Of a DNA stretch of 64,000 bases, positions 15,807-24,439 are shown in pieces (positions within the stretch are counted from its first letter, which is position 1; every line of letters starts with the position of its first letter). The DNA is taken from positions 62,001-126,000 of the forward strand of contig JAJDZX010000025.1 of assembly GCA_022824395.1 (NCBI GenBank). Direction: 5' to 3'. The notes under the pieces were generated by a model. It worked only from the letters and a program-made list of their open reading frames with translations. It was not told the DNA's origin and ran no database searches. Made by a program: the position numbers and the translations under genes. This stretch comes from Alphaproteobacteria bacterium (lineage in GTDB: Bacteria; Pseudomonadota; Alphaproteobacteria; TMED109).

Positions 15807-16290
15807 GCGCACGAAGAGGGCCGGCGCACATCGCTTGCCCAAAATCAGGCCGGCGAGCTCTGCACGTTAGCTGTCCGATTCCTGACCGACGTGTGCGATC
15901 CCGTTCCGCCCGGCTGCGGTCGTTGTCACGGCACATGCTGTCCCGCGTGCGCAGTCTGGGCCCATGGCACCGCCCAGAAATGCCCCTCCCGACATCGAAG
16001 CCCGGGTGTACGCGGGCGATGGCGCTCATACTCGACGGATCCCGGAGGGCACTTGCATCGATCGCTGTCGCGTCAGCAAATACTCACAGATTTAATCACT
16101 TACCCAACCAGTTCAGACGCCGTTGTAGCCATTTGGCACCGGGTTCCTCCTGGATGCCAGTCTGCCCAGAGGTTCATCGCTCGGGCTTCCCGGTATTTCG
16201 CCATTTCGGCGACTCGCCGTTCCTGAAAACAGCCGCGCAATTGCGGGTTGGTACGGCTATGCTTCTCTGGTGGTAACGAAGGAGGAGCGT
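15807..16290. other. Intergenic region upstream of the formate dehydrogenase operon
   Basis: No convincing gene is seen. A 43-codon frame at 15964-16095 (+) has no clear ribosome site and no recognisable product. The stretch 16076-16110 is AT-richer than its surroundings and may hold promoter elements for the formate dehydrogenase operon, but no clean -35/-10 pair stands out. Confidence 0.4.
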
Positions 16291-16512
16291 ATGCCACTGC
16301 AATCGACCGATTCTGAGCAAAAGGCTCGTCGGCGGCGCGGCCTCAGTCGCCGCACGCTGTTTGCCGCAGCCGGTGCCACCGGTGCCGCCGGTGCCGCCGG
16401 GTTGGCCGTTCGCCCCTCGGCCGCGGTCACGTCGCCAAAACGCTCCAAACCACGTGCCGGTTACCGCGAGACTGAGCACGTCCGCACGGTATACCGGCTG
16501 GCGCGCTTCTAA
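16291..16512 (+). CDS. Formate dehydrogenase region Tat-target small protein
   Basis: This 73-residue protein has a basic start, then a twin-arginine signal (R-R-T-L-F-A-A-A-G-A-T-G-A-A-G) and a short tail that ends E-H-V-R-T-V-Y-R-L-A-R-F. That matches the small Tat-signal protein commonly found just before the catalytic subunit in proteobacterial formate dehydrogenase operons (TIGR02811 type). Its role is not established; a chaperone-like or assembly function is often suggested. A strong GAAGGAGGAG ribosome site decides the ATG at 16291 over the upstream in-frame start. Confidence 0.85.
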   Translation: MPLQSTDSEQKARRRRGLSRRTLFAAAGATGAAGAAGLAVRPSAAVTSPKRSKPRAGYRETEHVRTVYRLARF

Positions 16513-16544
16513 CGCTTCTCCTCGGGCTAACTGCAGGTGTCCTG

Positions 16545-19367
16545 ATGTCTTCTCGACCATCCATCGCTGGCACCGCGCTTGACCGCCGGGCCTTTCTTCG
16601 CAACTCGGGCATAGTTGCCGCTGGTTCCGCTCTGGCCGGGCTTGTACCGGGAGGACGGATCGAAGCGGCTGATGCCGCCCCCGCCGGCGGCGGTGACATC
16701 CAAAATGTCCTGTCCGTGTGTACGCACTGTTCCGTGGGCTGCGCGGTCACGGCGGAAGTACAGGACGGGGTGTGGATCGGTCAGGAACCCAGCTTCGATA
16801 GCCCCTTCAATTTAGGCGCGCATTGCGCCAAGGGCGCGTCGGTGCGGGAGCACGCGCACGGGGAGCGTCGACTCCGGTACCCGATGAAATTGGTGGGCGG
16901 CCGCTGGGAGCGCCTGAGTTGGGACCAGGCGATCGATGAGGTCGGCGCCGAGCTGGAACGTATCCGGACGACGGCAGGGCCCGACTCCGTGTATTGGCTG
17001 GGTTCCGCCAAGCACAACAATGAACAGGCCTATCTCTTCAGGAAATTCGCCGCATTCTGGGGTACCAACAACGTCGATCACCAGGCGCGGATTTGTCATT
17101 CCACCACGGTTGCAGGTGTAGCCAACACCTGGGGCTACGGTGCGATGACCAACAGCTACAACGATATCCACAACTCCAAATCGATTTTCCTGATTGGCGG
17201 GAACCCTGCCGAAGCCCATCCCGTCTCCATGGTGCACCTGCTGAAGGCCAAGGAACAGGGCGCCCCGTTTATTGTCGTCGACCCGCGCTTCACGCGCACG
17301 GCGGCGCACGCTGACGAGTACGTGCGTATTCGTCCCGGGTCTGACGTGGCGCTGGTCTGGGGGATGCTCTGGCACCTGTTCGAGAACGGCTGGGAAGATC
17401 AGGCGTTCATCCAGTCACGCGTGTGGGGGCTCGATCAGATTCGTGAGGAGGTGGCGCGCTGGACTCCCACGGAAACTGAGCGCGTAACCGGTGTACCGGG
17501 CGAGCAGGTCCGAAAAATCACCAAGATGATGGCCGACAACCGACCGGGAACGGTCATTTGGTGCATGGGCGGGACACAGCACACAACCGGGAATAACAAC
17601 ACCCGTGCCTACTGCATCCTGCAGCTGGCCCTTGGCAACATGGGCAAGGCCGGAGGCGGCACCAACATCTTCCGCGGCCATGACAATGTCCAGGGGGCAA
17701 CGGACCTCGGAGTGCTGAGCCACACGCTACCCGGCTACTACGGTCTCTCCGAGGGAGCATGGAAGCATTGGGCCCGGGTCTGGGGAGTCTCGTACGAGAC
17801 GCTTGCAGCGCGGTTCTCTTCTTCGAAGCTGATGCAGTCGAAGGGAATCCCTGTGTCCCGCTGGGTGGACGGCGTTCTTGAGGACAAGGACAACCTGGAT
17901 CAGCCGGAAGGACTCAAGGCCATGATTTTCTGGGGCCACGCGCCGAATTCTCAGACGCGGCTCCCGGACATGCGCAAGGCGATGAACCAGCTTGACCTGC
18001 TGGTGGTGGTGGACCCGTACCCGACGCTGACCGCCGTTCTGCACGAACGTCAGGACGGCGTCTACCTGCTGCCCGCGGCGACGCAGTTCGAGACCTACGG
18101 CTCGGTGACCGCCTCCAACCGGTCACTGCAATGGCGTGAACGTGTCGTCGAGCCGCTGTTCGAGGCGAAACCCGATCACGAGATCCTGTACCGCCTCGCC
18201 GACCGGCTGGAGATTGCCGGGCCGCTATTCCACAACATCGAGGTGCGGGACAACGAGCCGGTGATCGAGGACATCACACGGGAATTCAACCGCGGCATGT
18301 GGACGATCGGGTACACCGGCCAGACGCCGGAGCGGCTGCGCAAGCACATGGCGAACATGGCCACGTTTGACCGCACGACACTCAAGGCGGAAGGCGGCCC
18401 ATGCGACGGTGAGTACTTCGGCCTGCCATGGCCCTGTTGGGGAGATGAGAAGCTTGCTCACCCGGGGACACCCATCCTCTACGACACCTCACAGGCGGTC
18501 GCTGACGGCGGGTTGACCTTCAGGGCTCGCTTCGGGGTTCTCAGGGAGGGGGAGAATCTGCTTGCTGATCGCTCTTTCAGCAAGGATTCGGAGATCGAGG
18601 ACGGTTATCCCGAATTCACGATGGCGATGCTCAAGAGGCTTGGCTGGGACAGCGACCTGAGCGAGCAGGAGCGGTCCGCAATCGAGTCAATCGCTGGCGA
18701 CAAGACGAACTGGAAAACCGATCTCTCCGGCGGGATCCAGCGGGTGGCGATCATGCACGGGTGCGCGCCGTTCGGAAATGCAAAGGCCCGGGCTGTCGTC
18801 TGGAATTTCCCGGACCCTGTCCCCCTGCATCGAGAACCGCTCTATACGACCCGCCGCGATCTCGTGTCCGACTATCCGACCTATGAGGATACCCGCGGAT
18901 ACCGGGTGCCGGTCCTGTATCGCTCCATCCAGGAGCGCGATTACTCGAAGGACTTCCCGATCATTCTGACGACGGGACGTCTCGTGGAGTACGAGGGCGG
19001 CGGCGATGAGAGCCGGTCAAATCCATGGCTCGCGGAGCTTCAGCAGGAAATGTTCTGCGAGGTGCATCCGCGAGATGCAAACAATGCCGGCTTCCAGGAC
19101 GGCGATGACATCTGGGTCGAAGGGCCGGAGGGCGGGCGCGTACTCGTCAAGGCGCTGGTGACCCGCCGGGTCGACCCGGGGGTGGCGTTCATGCCATTCC
19201 ACTTCGGTGGCCGGTTCATGGGGCAGGATCTCCGTGACCGCTACCCGGAAGGGGCCGACCCGTACGTCCTCGGCGAATCATCAAATACCGTGGGTACTTA
19301 CGGCTATGATTCCGTGACCCAGATGCAGGAGAGCAAAGTCACGCTCTGCCGCATCTCAGCGGCCTGA
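16545..19367 (+). CDS. fdhA: Formate dehydrogenase catalytic (alpha) subunit, Cys type, Tat-exported
   Basis: The 940-residue molybdo/tungsto-bis-MGD oxidoreductase oxidises formate to CO2 on the periplasmic side. A twin-arginine signal (D-R-R-A-F-L-R-N-S) is followed by a [4Fe-4S] motif with C59, C62, C66 and C94. The active-site segment R-I-C-H-S has Cys184-His185, where many formate dehydrogenases have selenocysteine-His. A C-terminal molydopterin-dinucleotide domain (from about residue 800) follows, with I-L-T-T-G-R. There is no in-frame TGA, so no selenocysteine is needed. It is followed by its iron-sulfur and cytochrome b subunits. Confidence 0.95.
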   Translation: MSSRPSIAGTALDRRAFLRNSGIVAAGSALAGLVPGGRIEAADAAPAGGGDIQNVLSVCTHCSVGCAVTAEVQDGVWIGQEPSFDSPFNLGAHCAKGASVREHAHGERRLRYPMKLVGGRWERLSWDQAIDEVGAELERIRTTAGPDSVYWLGSAKHNNEQAYLFRKFAAFWGTNNVDHQARICHSTTVAGVANTWGYGAMTNSYNDIHNSKSIFLIGGNPAEAHPVSMVHLLKAKEQGAPFIVVDPRFTRTAAHADEYVRIRPGSDVALVWGMLWHLFENGWEDQAFIQSRVWGLDQIREEVARWTPTETERVTGVPGEQVRKITKMMADNRPGTVIWCMGGTQHTTGNNNTRAYCILQLALGNMGKAGGGTNIFRGHDNVQGATDLGVLSHTLPGYYGLSEGAWKHWARVWGVSYETLAARFSSSKLMQSKGIPVSRWVDGVLEDKDNLDQPEGLKAMIFWGHAPNSQTRLPDMRKAMNQLDLLVVVDPYPTLTAVLHERQDGVYLLPAATQFETYGSVTASNRSLQWRERVVEPLFEAKPDHEILYRLADRLEIAGPLFHNIEVRDNEPVIEDITREFNRGMWTIGYTGQTPERLRKHMANMATFDRTTLKAEGGPCDGEYFGLPWPCWGDEKLAHPGTPILYDTSQAVADGGLTFRARFGVLREGENLLADRSFSKDSEIEDGYPEFTMAMLKRLGWDSDLSEQERSAIESIAGDKTNWKTDLSGGIQRVAIMHGCAPFGNAKARAVVWNFPDPVPLHREPLYTTRRDLVSDYPTYEDTRGYRVPVLYRSIQERDYSKDFPIILTTGRLVEYEGGGDESRSNPWLAELQQEMFCEVHPRDANNAGFQDGDDIWVEGPEGGRVLVKALVTRRVDPGVAFMPFHFGGRFMGQDLRDRYPEGADPYVLGESSNTVGTYGYDSVTQMQESKVTLCRISAA

Positions 19368-19381
19368 GGAGGACCGTCACA

Positions 19382-19972
19382 ATGGCCCGCATGAAGTTCC
19401 TTTGTGACGCGGACCGTTGCATTGAATGCAACGCTTGTGTCACGGCGTGCAAGAACGAGCATGAAGTACCTTGGGGTGTCAATCGGCGGCGCGTCGTCAC
19501 GATAAATGACGGGCAACCAGGTGAACGCTCCATCTCCACCGCCTGCATGCACTGCTCCGACGCTCCTTGCATGGCCGTATGTCCGGTGGACTGCTTCTAC
19601 CAGACCGATGAGGGCGTCGTACTGCACGACAAGGACCTCTGCATCGGCTGCGGGTACTGCTTCTACGCATGCCCGTTCGGAGCCCCCCAGTATCCGCAGG
19701 CTGGCAACTTCGGCGGACGGGGCAAGATGGACAAGTGCACGTTTTGCGCCGGCGGCCCGAAGGAAGACGGTTCCGAGGAAGAGTTTGCCCTTTACGGCAG
19801 AAACCGCCTCGCAGAGGGAAAACTCCCCCTGTGCGCGGAGATGTGCTCGACCAAGGCGCTGCTGGCCGGAGACGCGGACACCGTGTCGGACATTTATCGG
19901 GAACGTGTAACGGCACGCGGTTTTGGTGGCGGAGTCTGGGGATGGAACACGGCATACGGTTCCGATACCTGA
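19382..19972 (+). CDS. fdhB: Formate dehydrogenase iron-sulfur (beta) subunit
   Basis: This 196-residue ferredoxin-type subunit has four Cys groups for up to four [4Fe-4S] clusters: C-I-E-C-N-A-C-V-T-A-C, C-M-H-C-S-D-A-P-C, C-I-G-C-G-Y-C-F-Y-A-C, and C-T-F-C with C-A-E-M-C. It carries electrons from the catalytic subunit to the membrane cytochrome. It lacks a signal peptide, so it is probably exported together with the Tat-bearing alpha subunit. It starts 14 bp after fdhA, with GAGGAGG upstream. Confidence 0.95.
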   Translation: MARMKFLCDADRCIECNACVTACKNEHEVPWGVNRRRVVTINDGQPGERSISTACMHCSDAPCMAVCPVDCFYQTDEGVVLHDKDLCIGCGYCFYACPFGAPQYPQAGNFGGRGKMDKCTFCAGGPKEDGSEEEFALYGRNRLAEGKLPLCAEMCSTKALLAGDADTVSDIYRERVTARGFGGGVWGWNTAYGSDT

Positions 19973-20139
19973 GCACGGTCTGCGTCGTCGCGGTGGTGGC
20001 TCTCGGCGGCTGCCGCGAAAGCGAGCAGGGGCGCCGGCTCGACACTGGCAAAGGTGCCTACGCGGGCGCACCTGACCAGCAGTTGAGTGCGGAAACCCGT
20101 GACGCGCTGGCGCTCCGCGCCGAATACCAGCGGTTCTGA
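19942..20139 (+). CDS. Small lipoprotein in the formate dehydrogenase operon
   Basis: This 65-residue gene overlaps the last 31 bp of fdhB in another frame and has a GGAG site ahead of its ATG. The product has a signal sequence with a lipobox (V-V-A-L-G-G-C) and a short hydrophilic mature part ending A-L-R-A-E-Y-Q-R-F. It is probably anchored in the outer leaflet of the inner membrane or in the outer membrane. No family is recognised. Its place between beta and gamma subunits suggests a link to the complex. Confidence 0.65.
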   Translation: MEHGIRFRYLSTVCVVAVVALGGCRESEQGRRLDTGKGAYAGAPDQQLSAETRDALALRAEYQRF

Positions 20140-20145
20140 TCGGCC

Positions 20146-21234
20146 ATGTCGCAGCAGCTACGTTCCTTCCTGGCAGCGGTGGGGTTGATCGCGGCGCTGG
20201 CCGCTGCGGGCTACGTTGCCGTCATCGTGGGTGCAGCGACCGTGATCGGCCAATCGGAAACCGGCATTGAGGAGAGCGCCAAGTCCGATGGATGGCGCGG
20301 GGTGCGAAGCGGCACCGCCGGTCGGGTCTCGATTCCCGATCCGCAAGCAGGCGTCCTGATCCAGTCCGAGGGAGAGATCTGGCGCTCGATTCGAAACGGA
20401 CCCGTGACGGCGGCAGGCGCGTGGAGCATGTTTGTCATGCTGATCCTGCTGGCTGTCTTCTACGCATGGCGGGGGCGCATTCCGCTGGCAGGTAAGCCGA
20501 CCCGCCGGGAAGTGGTGCGCTTCAATGGCATTGAGCGCTTTGCCCACTGGATGACGGCCGCCAGTTTCATCGTGCTTGCCCTGTCCGGACTGAACCTTCT
20601 GTACGGGCGATATCTCTTCATTCCTGTTGTCGGCAAGGAAGCATTTGCGGTCGTCACCGAGGCCGGAAAGTTCCTGCACAACTTTGTGGCCTTCCCGTTC
20701 ATGGCAGGCCTGGTGCTCATGTTCGTGCTTTGGGTACGCCACAACGTGCCCACGCGGGTCGACCTGCAGTGGCTCCGGCTGGGAGGTGGATTGCTCTCCG
20801 ATCGCCATCACCCGGCAGCAGAACGCTTCAATGCTGGCCAGAAGGCGATCTTCTGGATCGTCATACTTGGAGGGGTGTCGGTCAGTCTTTCCGGGGTGGC
20901 GCTGCTCATGCCGTTTGCGTTTCCGATCTTCGGAAAGACCTTCGCTTTTCTCAACCTGTTTGGCTTCGGCCTCCCGGACGTGTTGACACCGATGCAGGAA
21001 ATGCAGCTCGCCCAGGTGTGGCATGCCGTGGTGTCGCTGGGGCTGATCGTCGTGATGTTTGCGCACATTTACATCGGAACGATCGGTATGGAAGGAGCGT
21101 TCCAGGCGATGGGGAGCGGCAAGGTCGACACTGCGTGGGCGGAACAGCATCACAGTCTCTGGGCAGCAAACGCCGAAGAATCGGTGGCGGATGACGACGC
21201 GGTACCGGCGGCTGCCCGGGAGGGCCAGGGCTAG
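20146..21234 (+). CDS. fdhC: Formate dehydrogenase cytochrome b556 (gamma) subunit
   Basis: The 362-residue membrane subunit binds haem b and passes electrons from formate to quinone. An N-terminal transmembrane segment and a periplasmic loop are followed by a second segment near residue 90. Then comes the four-helix cytochrome core. Likely haem ligands are the His residues in R-F-A-H-W-M-T-A, F-L-H-N-F-V-A, V-W-H-A-V-V-S and F-A-H-I-Y-I-G. The tail is acidic and soluble. It lies 6 bp after the lipoprotein gene and ends the operon. Confidence 0.93.
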   Translation: MSQQLRSFLAAVGLIAALAAAGYVAVIVGAATVIGQSETGIEESAKSDGWRGVRSGTAGRVSIPDPQAGVLIQSEGEIWRSIRNGPVTAAGAWSMFVMLILLAVFYAWRGRIPLAGKPTRREVVRFNGIERFAHWMTAASFIVLALSGLNLLYGRYLFIPVVGKEAFAVVTEAGKFLHNFVAFPFMAGLVLMFVLWVRHNVPTRVDLQWLRLGGGLLSDRHHPAAERFNAGQKAIFWIVILGGVSVSLSGVALLMPFAFPIFGKTFAFLNLFGFGLPDVLTPMQEMQLAQVWHAVVSLGLIVVMFAHIYIGTIGMEGAFQAMGSGKVDTAWAEQHHSLWAANAEESVADDDAVPAAAREGQG

Positions 21235-21466
21235 TCGCCGAAGAATCCGCCGGTCGTCCTCCCTGAAGTCCTGCTACACGTCAGCGGAAACCCGCTCGAT
21301 TTCCCGGGCCAGCATTCAGCGTACCGCCCAACGCGGTGGCCAGTTCGTCTGGCGAAATGCATGATGAAGGACGGCGCACGACGCCACGTGGTTGAACAGG
21401 TCCGGGTGTGACGCAGCTCGGTCCGCGGCTTGGAGTGCTGTCTTGAAATTCCAGAACTTATCGGGT

Positions 21467-22372
21467 GTGTCGCAGTGGCTGCGACGCCGTGAGCATACCG
21501 ATGCGGCCGTTTCTCCGCGCCCCCACGGGAGCGCGGGAACGGGAGCTGTCCGGGACAACCCAGCTGCTGGAATACGCGACAAGCTTCGCCGACTGGTCGA
21601 CGCACCCGTCTTTCACGCGACGACGATGACTGTCATCGTGCTCAATGCAATTGCGCTCGGGCTCGAGACGTCTCCGACGGTGACGGCTGCGATCGGCCCC
21701 CAACTCCATCTCTTCGATCAGATCGTGATCACGATCTTTTGCGTCGAGATCGGGCTCCGAATCGTCGCGAGAGGGCTGCGGTTCTTTCGCGATCCATGGG
21801 GGATATTCGACTTCGCCGTCGTTGCGATCACTCTGGCTCCTGCCAGTGACTCGCTGTTGATTCTTCGTGCATTACGCGTGTTGCGCGTACTGCGCGTGGT
21901 ATCGGCGATTCCCCGCCTGCGCCGGGTGGTCGGGGCGCTGCTGCACGCAGTCCCCGGAGTCGCCGCAATTGCGGTGCTGCTGTTGCTCATCTTCTATGTC
22001 TACGCCGTGATCACGACCAATTTGTTCGGCGCGGCTTATCCGGACTGGTTCGGAACCATCGGCGACTCGATGTTCTCCCTGTTCCAGATCATGACGCTGG
22101 AAAGCTGGTCCATGGGTATCGTCCGTCCCATTCTTGAGCAGTTTCCGTGGGCATGGACCGTCTTCGTGTCCTTCATCATCGTTTCCAGTTTTACCGTGCT
22201 CAATCTCTTCATCGCAATTGTGATCGATTCAATGCAGACGATTCACGCGGGCGAGCAGGGTGCTTCCGCATCCAGATCGGCTGGGAATCCGGCAGATTCC
22301 GAACCGGTACTCGAAGAACTCCGGGCATTGCGACGGGAGTTTGCCGAATTTCGTGCGAGGCACCCCGGCTAG
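21467..22372 (+). CDS. Bacterial voltage-gated sodium channel (NaChBac/NavAb type)
   Basis: The protein is a one-domain, six-helix ion channel. A voltage sensor with Arg at every third position appears in S4 (L-R-A-L-R-V-L-R-V-L-R). The pore loop carries the selectivity filter T-L-E-S-W-S (nt 22094-22111), which matches the sodium-selective T-L-E-S-W of NaChBac and NavAb. S6 follows (F-I-I-V-S-S-F-T-V-L-N-L-F-I-A-I-V) and then a short C-terminal coil (E-E-L-R-A-L-R-R-E-F-A-E-F). The N-terminus is uncertain: the frame is open from 21392, and I chose the GTG at 21467 (301 aa). S1 begins near R-R-L-V-D-A-P-V-F. Confidence 0.93.
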   Translation: MSQWLRRREHTDAAVSPRPHGSAGTGAVRDNPAAGIRDKLRRLVDAPVFHATTMTVIVLNAIALGLETSPTVTAAIGPQLHLFDQIVITIFCVEIGLRIVARGLRFFRDPWGIFDFAVVAITLAPASDSLLILRALRVLRVLRVVSAIPRLRRVVGALLHAVPGVAAIAVLLLLIFYVYAVITTNLFGAAYPDWFGTIGDSMFSLFQIMTLESWSMGIVRPILEQFPWAWTVFVSFIIVSSFTVLNLFIAIVIDSMQTIHAGEQGASASRSAGNPADSEPVLEELRALRREFAEFRARHPG

Positions 22373-22451
22373 CAGGCATGCCCGGGGCACGGTGAGGGAA
22401 CTTGCTGGCGACGCGGCCGGTTCGGACTTCCGTCCTGGTCGCTAAAGTGGC

Positions 22452-22577
22452 CTACAATCGTACGTGCGTACCCACCCGCGTGTCCTGACCGTAGCAGTCT
22501 GCCCAGCCGGGCAGCGTGATCGCAGTGAGCACGGCAATGCCGCCCGTGGCCAGTAACGCTGCCAGAAATGCCTTCAT
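22452..22577 (-). CDS. Small secreted peptide, 41 aa
   Basis: A short gene on the minus strand with a good ribosome site (AGGAGA, 6 bp from the ATG). The product is almost all signal peptide (M-K-A-F-L-A-A-L-L-A-T-G-G-I-A-V-L) with a likely cut at G-W-A-D. The mature peptide is about 18 residues and contains D-C-Y-G-Q-D-T-R. Function is unknown. It is divergent from the DUF6494 gene. Confidence 0.5.
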   Translation of the reverse strand: MKAFLAALLATGGIAVLTAITLPGWADCYGQDTRVGTHVRL

Positions 22578-22668
22578 GGGTGGTCTCCTGCCGAACATGG
22601 CCATACGAACTAAATGTATCTTGCACGGGTAGGGCGGATTCCGCCACCATCGCCTAAGGAGATCGTCG

Positions 22669-22872
22669 ATGGACGAAGAGATCCTCAACCGTAGCCTCCG
22701 CCGATTCCTGAAGACATTGGGTGTCAACGCGCAGCGTGAAATCGAGACAGCCGTACGTTCGGCCGCTGCCGACAGGAGGCTGCCAGACAAGCCGCTGCAG
22801 GCAACGGCCGAGATCCGTATTCGGGAAATTGATTTTCACTTCGAACTCGATGCCGTCATTCAATCCTCGTAA
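22669..22872 (+). CDS. DUF6494 family protein
   Basis: This 67-residue cytosolic protein starts M-D-E-E-I-L-N-R-S-L-R-R-F-L-K-T-L-G-V and continues Q-R-E-I-E-T-A-V-R. It ends with a beta-rich half (A-E-I-R-I-R-E-I-D-F-H-F-E-L-D). This is the pattern I associate with DUF6494 proteins found beside formate dehydrogenase genes. It has a GGAGATCG site before the ATG and is 5 bp upstream of fdhD, so they are probably co-transcribed. Function unknown. Confidence 0.75.
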   Translation: MDEEILNRSLRRFLKTLGVNAQREIETAVRSAAADRRLPDKPLQATAEIRIREIDFHFELDAVIQSS

Positions 22873-22877
22873 GTCAT

Positions 22878-23804
22878 ATGAATGAGCGGCGCGCAGCGGC
22901 CGGTTTGCCGGACAATGGCGACGAAATCTCGTCGGGAGAATTTCTGATCGCGCCCAGTCCCGACGATCCGGAACTCACCCGCCGGGTTTCGGGAATTGAC
23001 CATAAAGGCCGGAGCAAGACTGCCTACGTCGTTGCAGAGCGGCCACTGGCGATCTTCCTGAACGATCAGGAAATCGTAACGGCCATGACCGTGGGCGATC
23101 ATCCGAAGCTGCTTGCGGTGGGCTACCTCGTCAACCAGGCCATGCTTCAGCGTGACGATACGCTGAGCGGGGTGGAGTACGATGAAGAGAGCGAAGTCGT
23201 CGTTGTAAGAACGGAGCGTGCGACCGACTACGAAGAAACGATGCGCCATCGTATTCGTACTTCCGGATGCGCGGTGGGCACAGTCTTCGGACAGGTGATG
23301 GAGAGTTTCGAGGACGTCACGCTGGACCCGGATGTTCGGATCCGGACGTCTACCCTCTATACCCTCAGCCGCAAGATCACCCTGCAACCCTCGCTCTATC
23401 TCAAGTCCGGAGCGATCCACGGATGCGCCCTCTGCGACGGGGACCGGGTACTCCTGTACGTCGAAGACGTCGGTCGGCACAACGCGGCGGACAAGATCGC
23501 CGGGTGGCTATGGCTCAATCGTGTCGACGCGTCACGAATGCTTCTCTATACCACCGGCCGCCTGACCAGCGAGATGGTGATCAAGACGGTGCAAATGAGA
23601 ATCCCGGCCCTGGTGTCAAGGTCGGGATTCACGGCGCAGGGCGTGGAGCTCGCGGAGCAGGCCAACTTGACGTTGGTCGGTCGGGTACGCGGCCGGCGAT
23701 TCCTGGCACTTGCGGGAACGGAGCGCCTGATCCTGGATGTCGATCCATCGGCGGTTCCCGACGATCCGCCAGCCAGTATTCGAAAGGGCGCGGCACCTCG
23801 ATAA
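22878..23804 (+). CDS. fdhD: Formate dehydrogenase accessory sulfurtransferase FdhD
   Basis: FdhD moves sulfur from IscS to the bis-MGD cofactor of formate dehydrogenase, which is required for activity. The 308 residues carry the family signatures E-D-V-G-R-H-N-A-A-D-K, L-L-Y-T-T-G-R-L-T-S-E-M-V and G-V-E-L-A-E-Q-A-N-L-T-L-V-G. The loop that holds C-x-x-C in the E. coli protein reads S-G-C-A-V-G here, with a single Cys. Another pair, C-A-L-C, occurs at the substrate region (H-G-C-A-L-C-D). It overlaps mobA by 1 bp (TAATG). Confidence 0.92.
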   Translation: MNERRAAAGLPDNGDEISSGEFLIAPSPDDPELTRRVSGIDHKGRSKTAYVVAERPLAIFLNDQEIVTAMTVGDHPKLLAVGYLVNQAMLQRDDTLSGVEYDEESEVVVVRTERATDYEETMRHRIRTSGCAVGTVFGQVMESFEDVTLDPDVRIRTSTLYTLSRKITLQPSLYLKSGAIHGCALCDGDRVLLYVEDVGRHNAADKIAGWLWLNRVDASRMLLYTTGRLTSEMVIKTVQMRIPALVSRSGFTAQGVELAEQANLTLVGRVRGRRFLALAGTERLILDVDPSAVPDDPPASIRKGAAPR

Positions 23805-24439
23805 TGTCGGGCGGGATCCGGGTCGGCGCGCTGCTCGCTGGCGGTCGGGGGACGCGCCTGCGACGGGGCGACAAGGGGCTGGTCGAAGTTGCCGGCCGGC
23901 CCATGATTGCGCACGTCCATTGTCGCCTGGCATCTCAGGCCGATCGAATCGTGATCAATGCCAACGGCGATCCTGTCCGATTTCAGTTCCTCGGCGCGCC
24001 AGTCATTCCTGACAGCTTTGTGGATACCGGAGGCGCAGGTCCGCTAGCCGGTATTCATTCGGTGCTCACGTGGGCAAGGCACGAAGCCGGCCCATCCGCA
24101 TTGGTCGTAACGGTTCCGGTCGACGCGCCGTTCCTGCCGATGAATCTTGTTTCCAGGCTTGAGGAGTCACGCCAGCGTACGGAAGCGGACATCTCGGTGG
24201 CAAGTTCCGGCGGACGCCGACACCCGGTCGTCGCGTGCTGGCCCGTCACGCTTCTTGCCGAACTCCGGCAAGCGTTAGATGACGGTGTCCGCAAGATCGA
24301 CGCGTTCACTTCCACGTACCGCGTATCCGTAGTTGAGTGGCAGGTAGGCACTGTCGATCCGTTCTTTAATGTCAACACCGAAGAAGATCTCTCCCGGGCG
24401 GACAGTCTCGCGGCCGATCCACTGCTTCAACTGGACTGA
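23804..24439 (+). CDS. mobA: Molybdenum cofactor guanylyltransferase MobA
   Basis: MobA attaches GMP to molybdopterin to form the MGD cofactor, as needed by the formate dehydrogenase in this window. The 211 residues start with the nucleotide-binding motif A-L-L-A-G-G-R-G-T-R-L-R-R-G-D-K and include V-P-V-D-A-P-F-L-P for the metal site, then R-H-P-V-V-A-C-W. The frame is open well upstream inside fdhD, but the ATG at 23804 sits at the fdhD stop and begins the homologous region. Confidence 0.93.
   Translation: MSGGIRVGALLAGGRGTRLRRGDKGLVEVAGRPMIAHVHCRLASQADRIVINANGDPVRFQFLGAPVIPDSFVDTGGAGPLAGIHSVLTWARHEAGPSALVVTVPVDAPFLPMNLVSRLEESRQRTEADISVASSGGRRHPVVACWPVTLLAELRQALDDGVRKIDAFTSTYRVSVVEWQVGTVDPFFNVNTEEDLSRADSLAADPLLQLD

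Noticed and set aside
15807-16290. Molybdenum-cofactor riboswitch before the formate dehydrogenase operon
   Set aside because: I could not find the expected paired elements by eye; only a covariance search would settle it.
16545-19367. Selenocysteine-containing formate dehydrogenase
   Set aside because: The active-site codon is TGT (Cys184) and there is no in-frame TGA.
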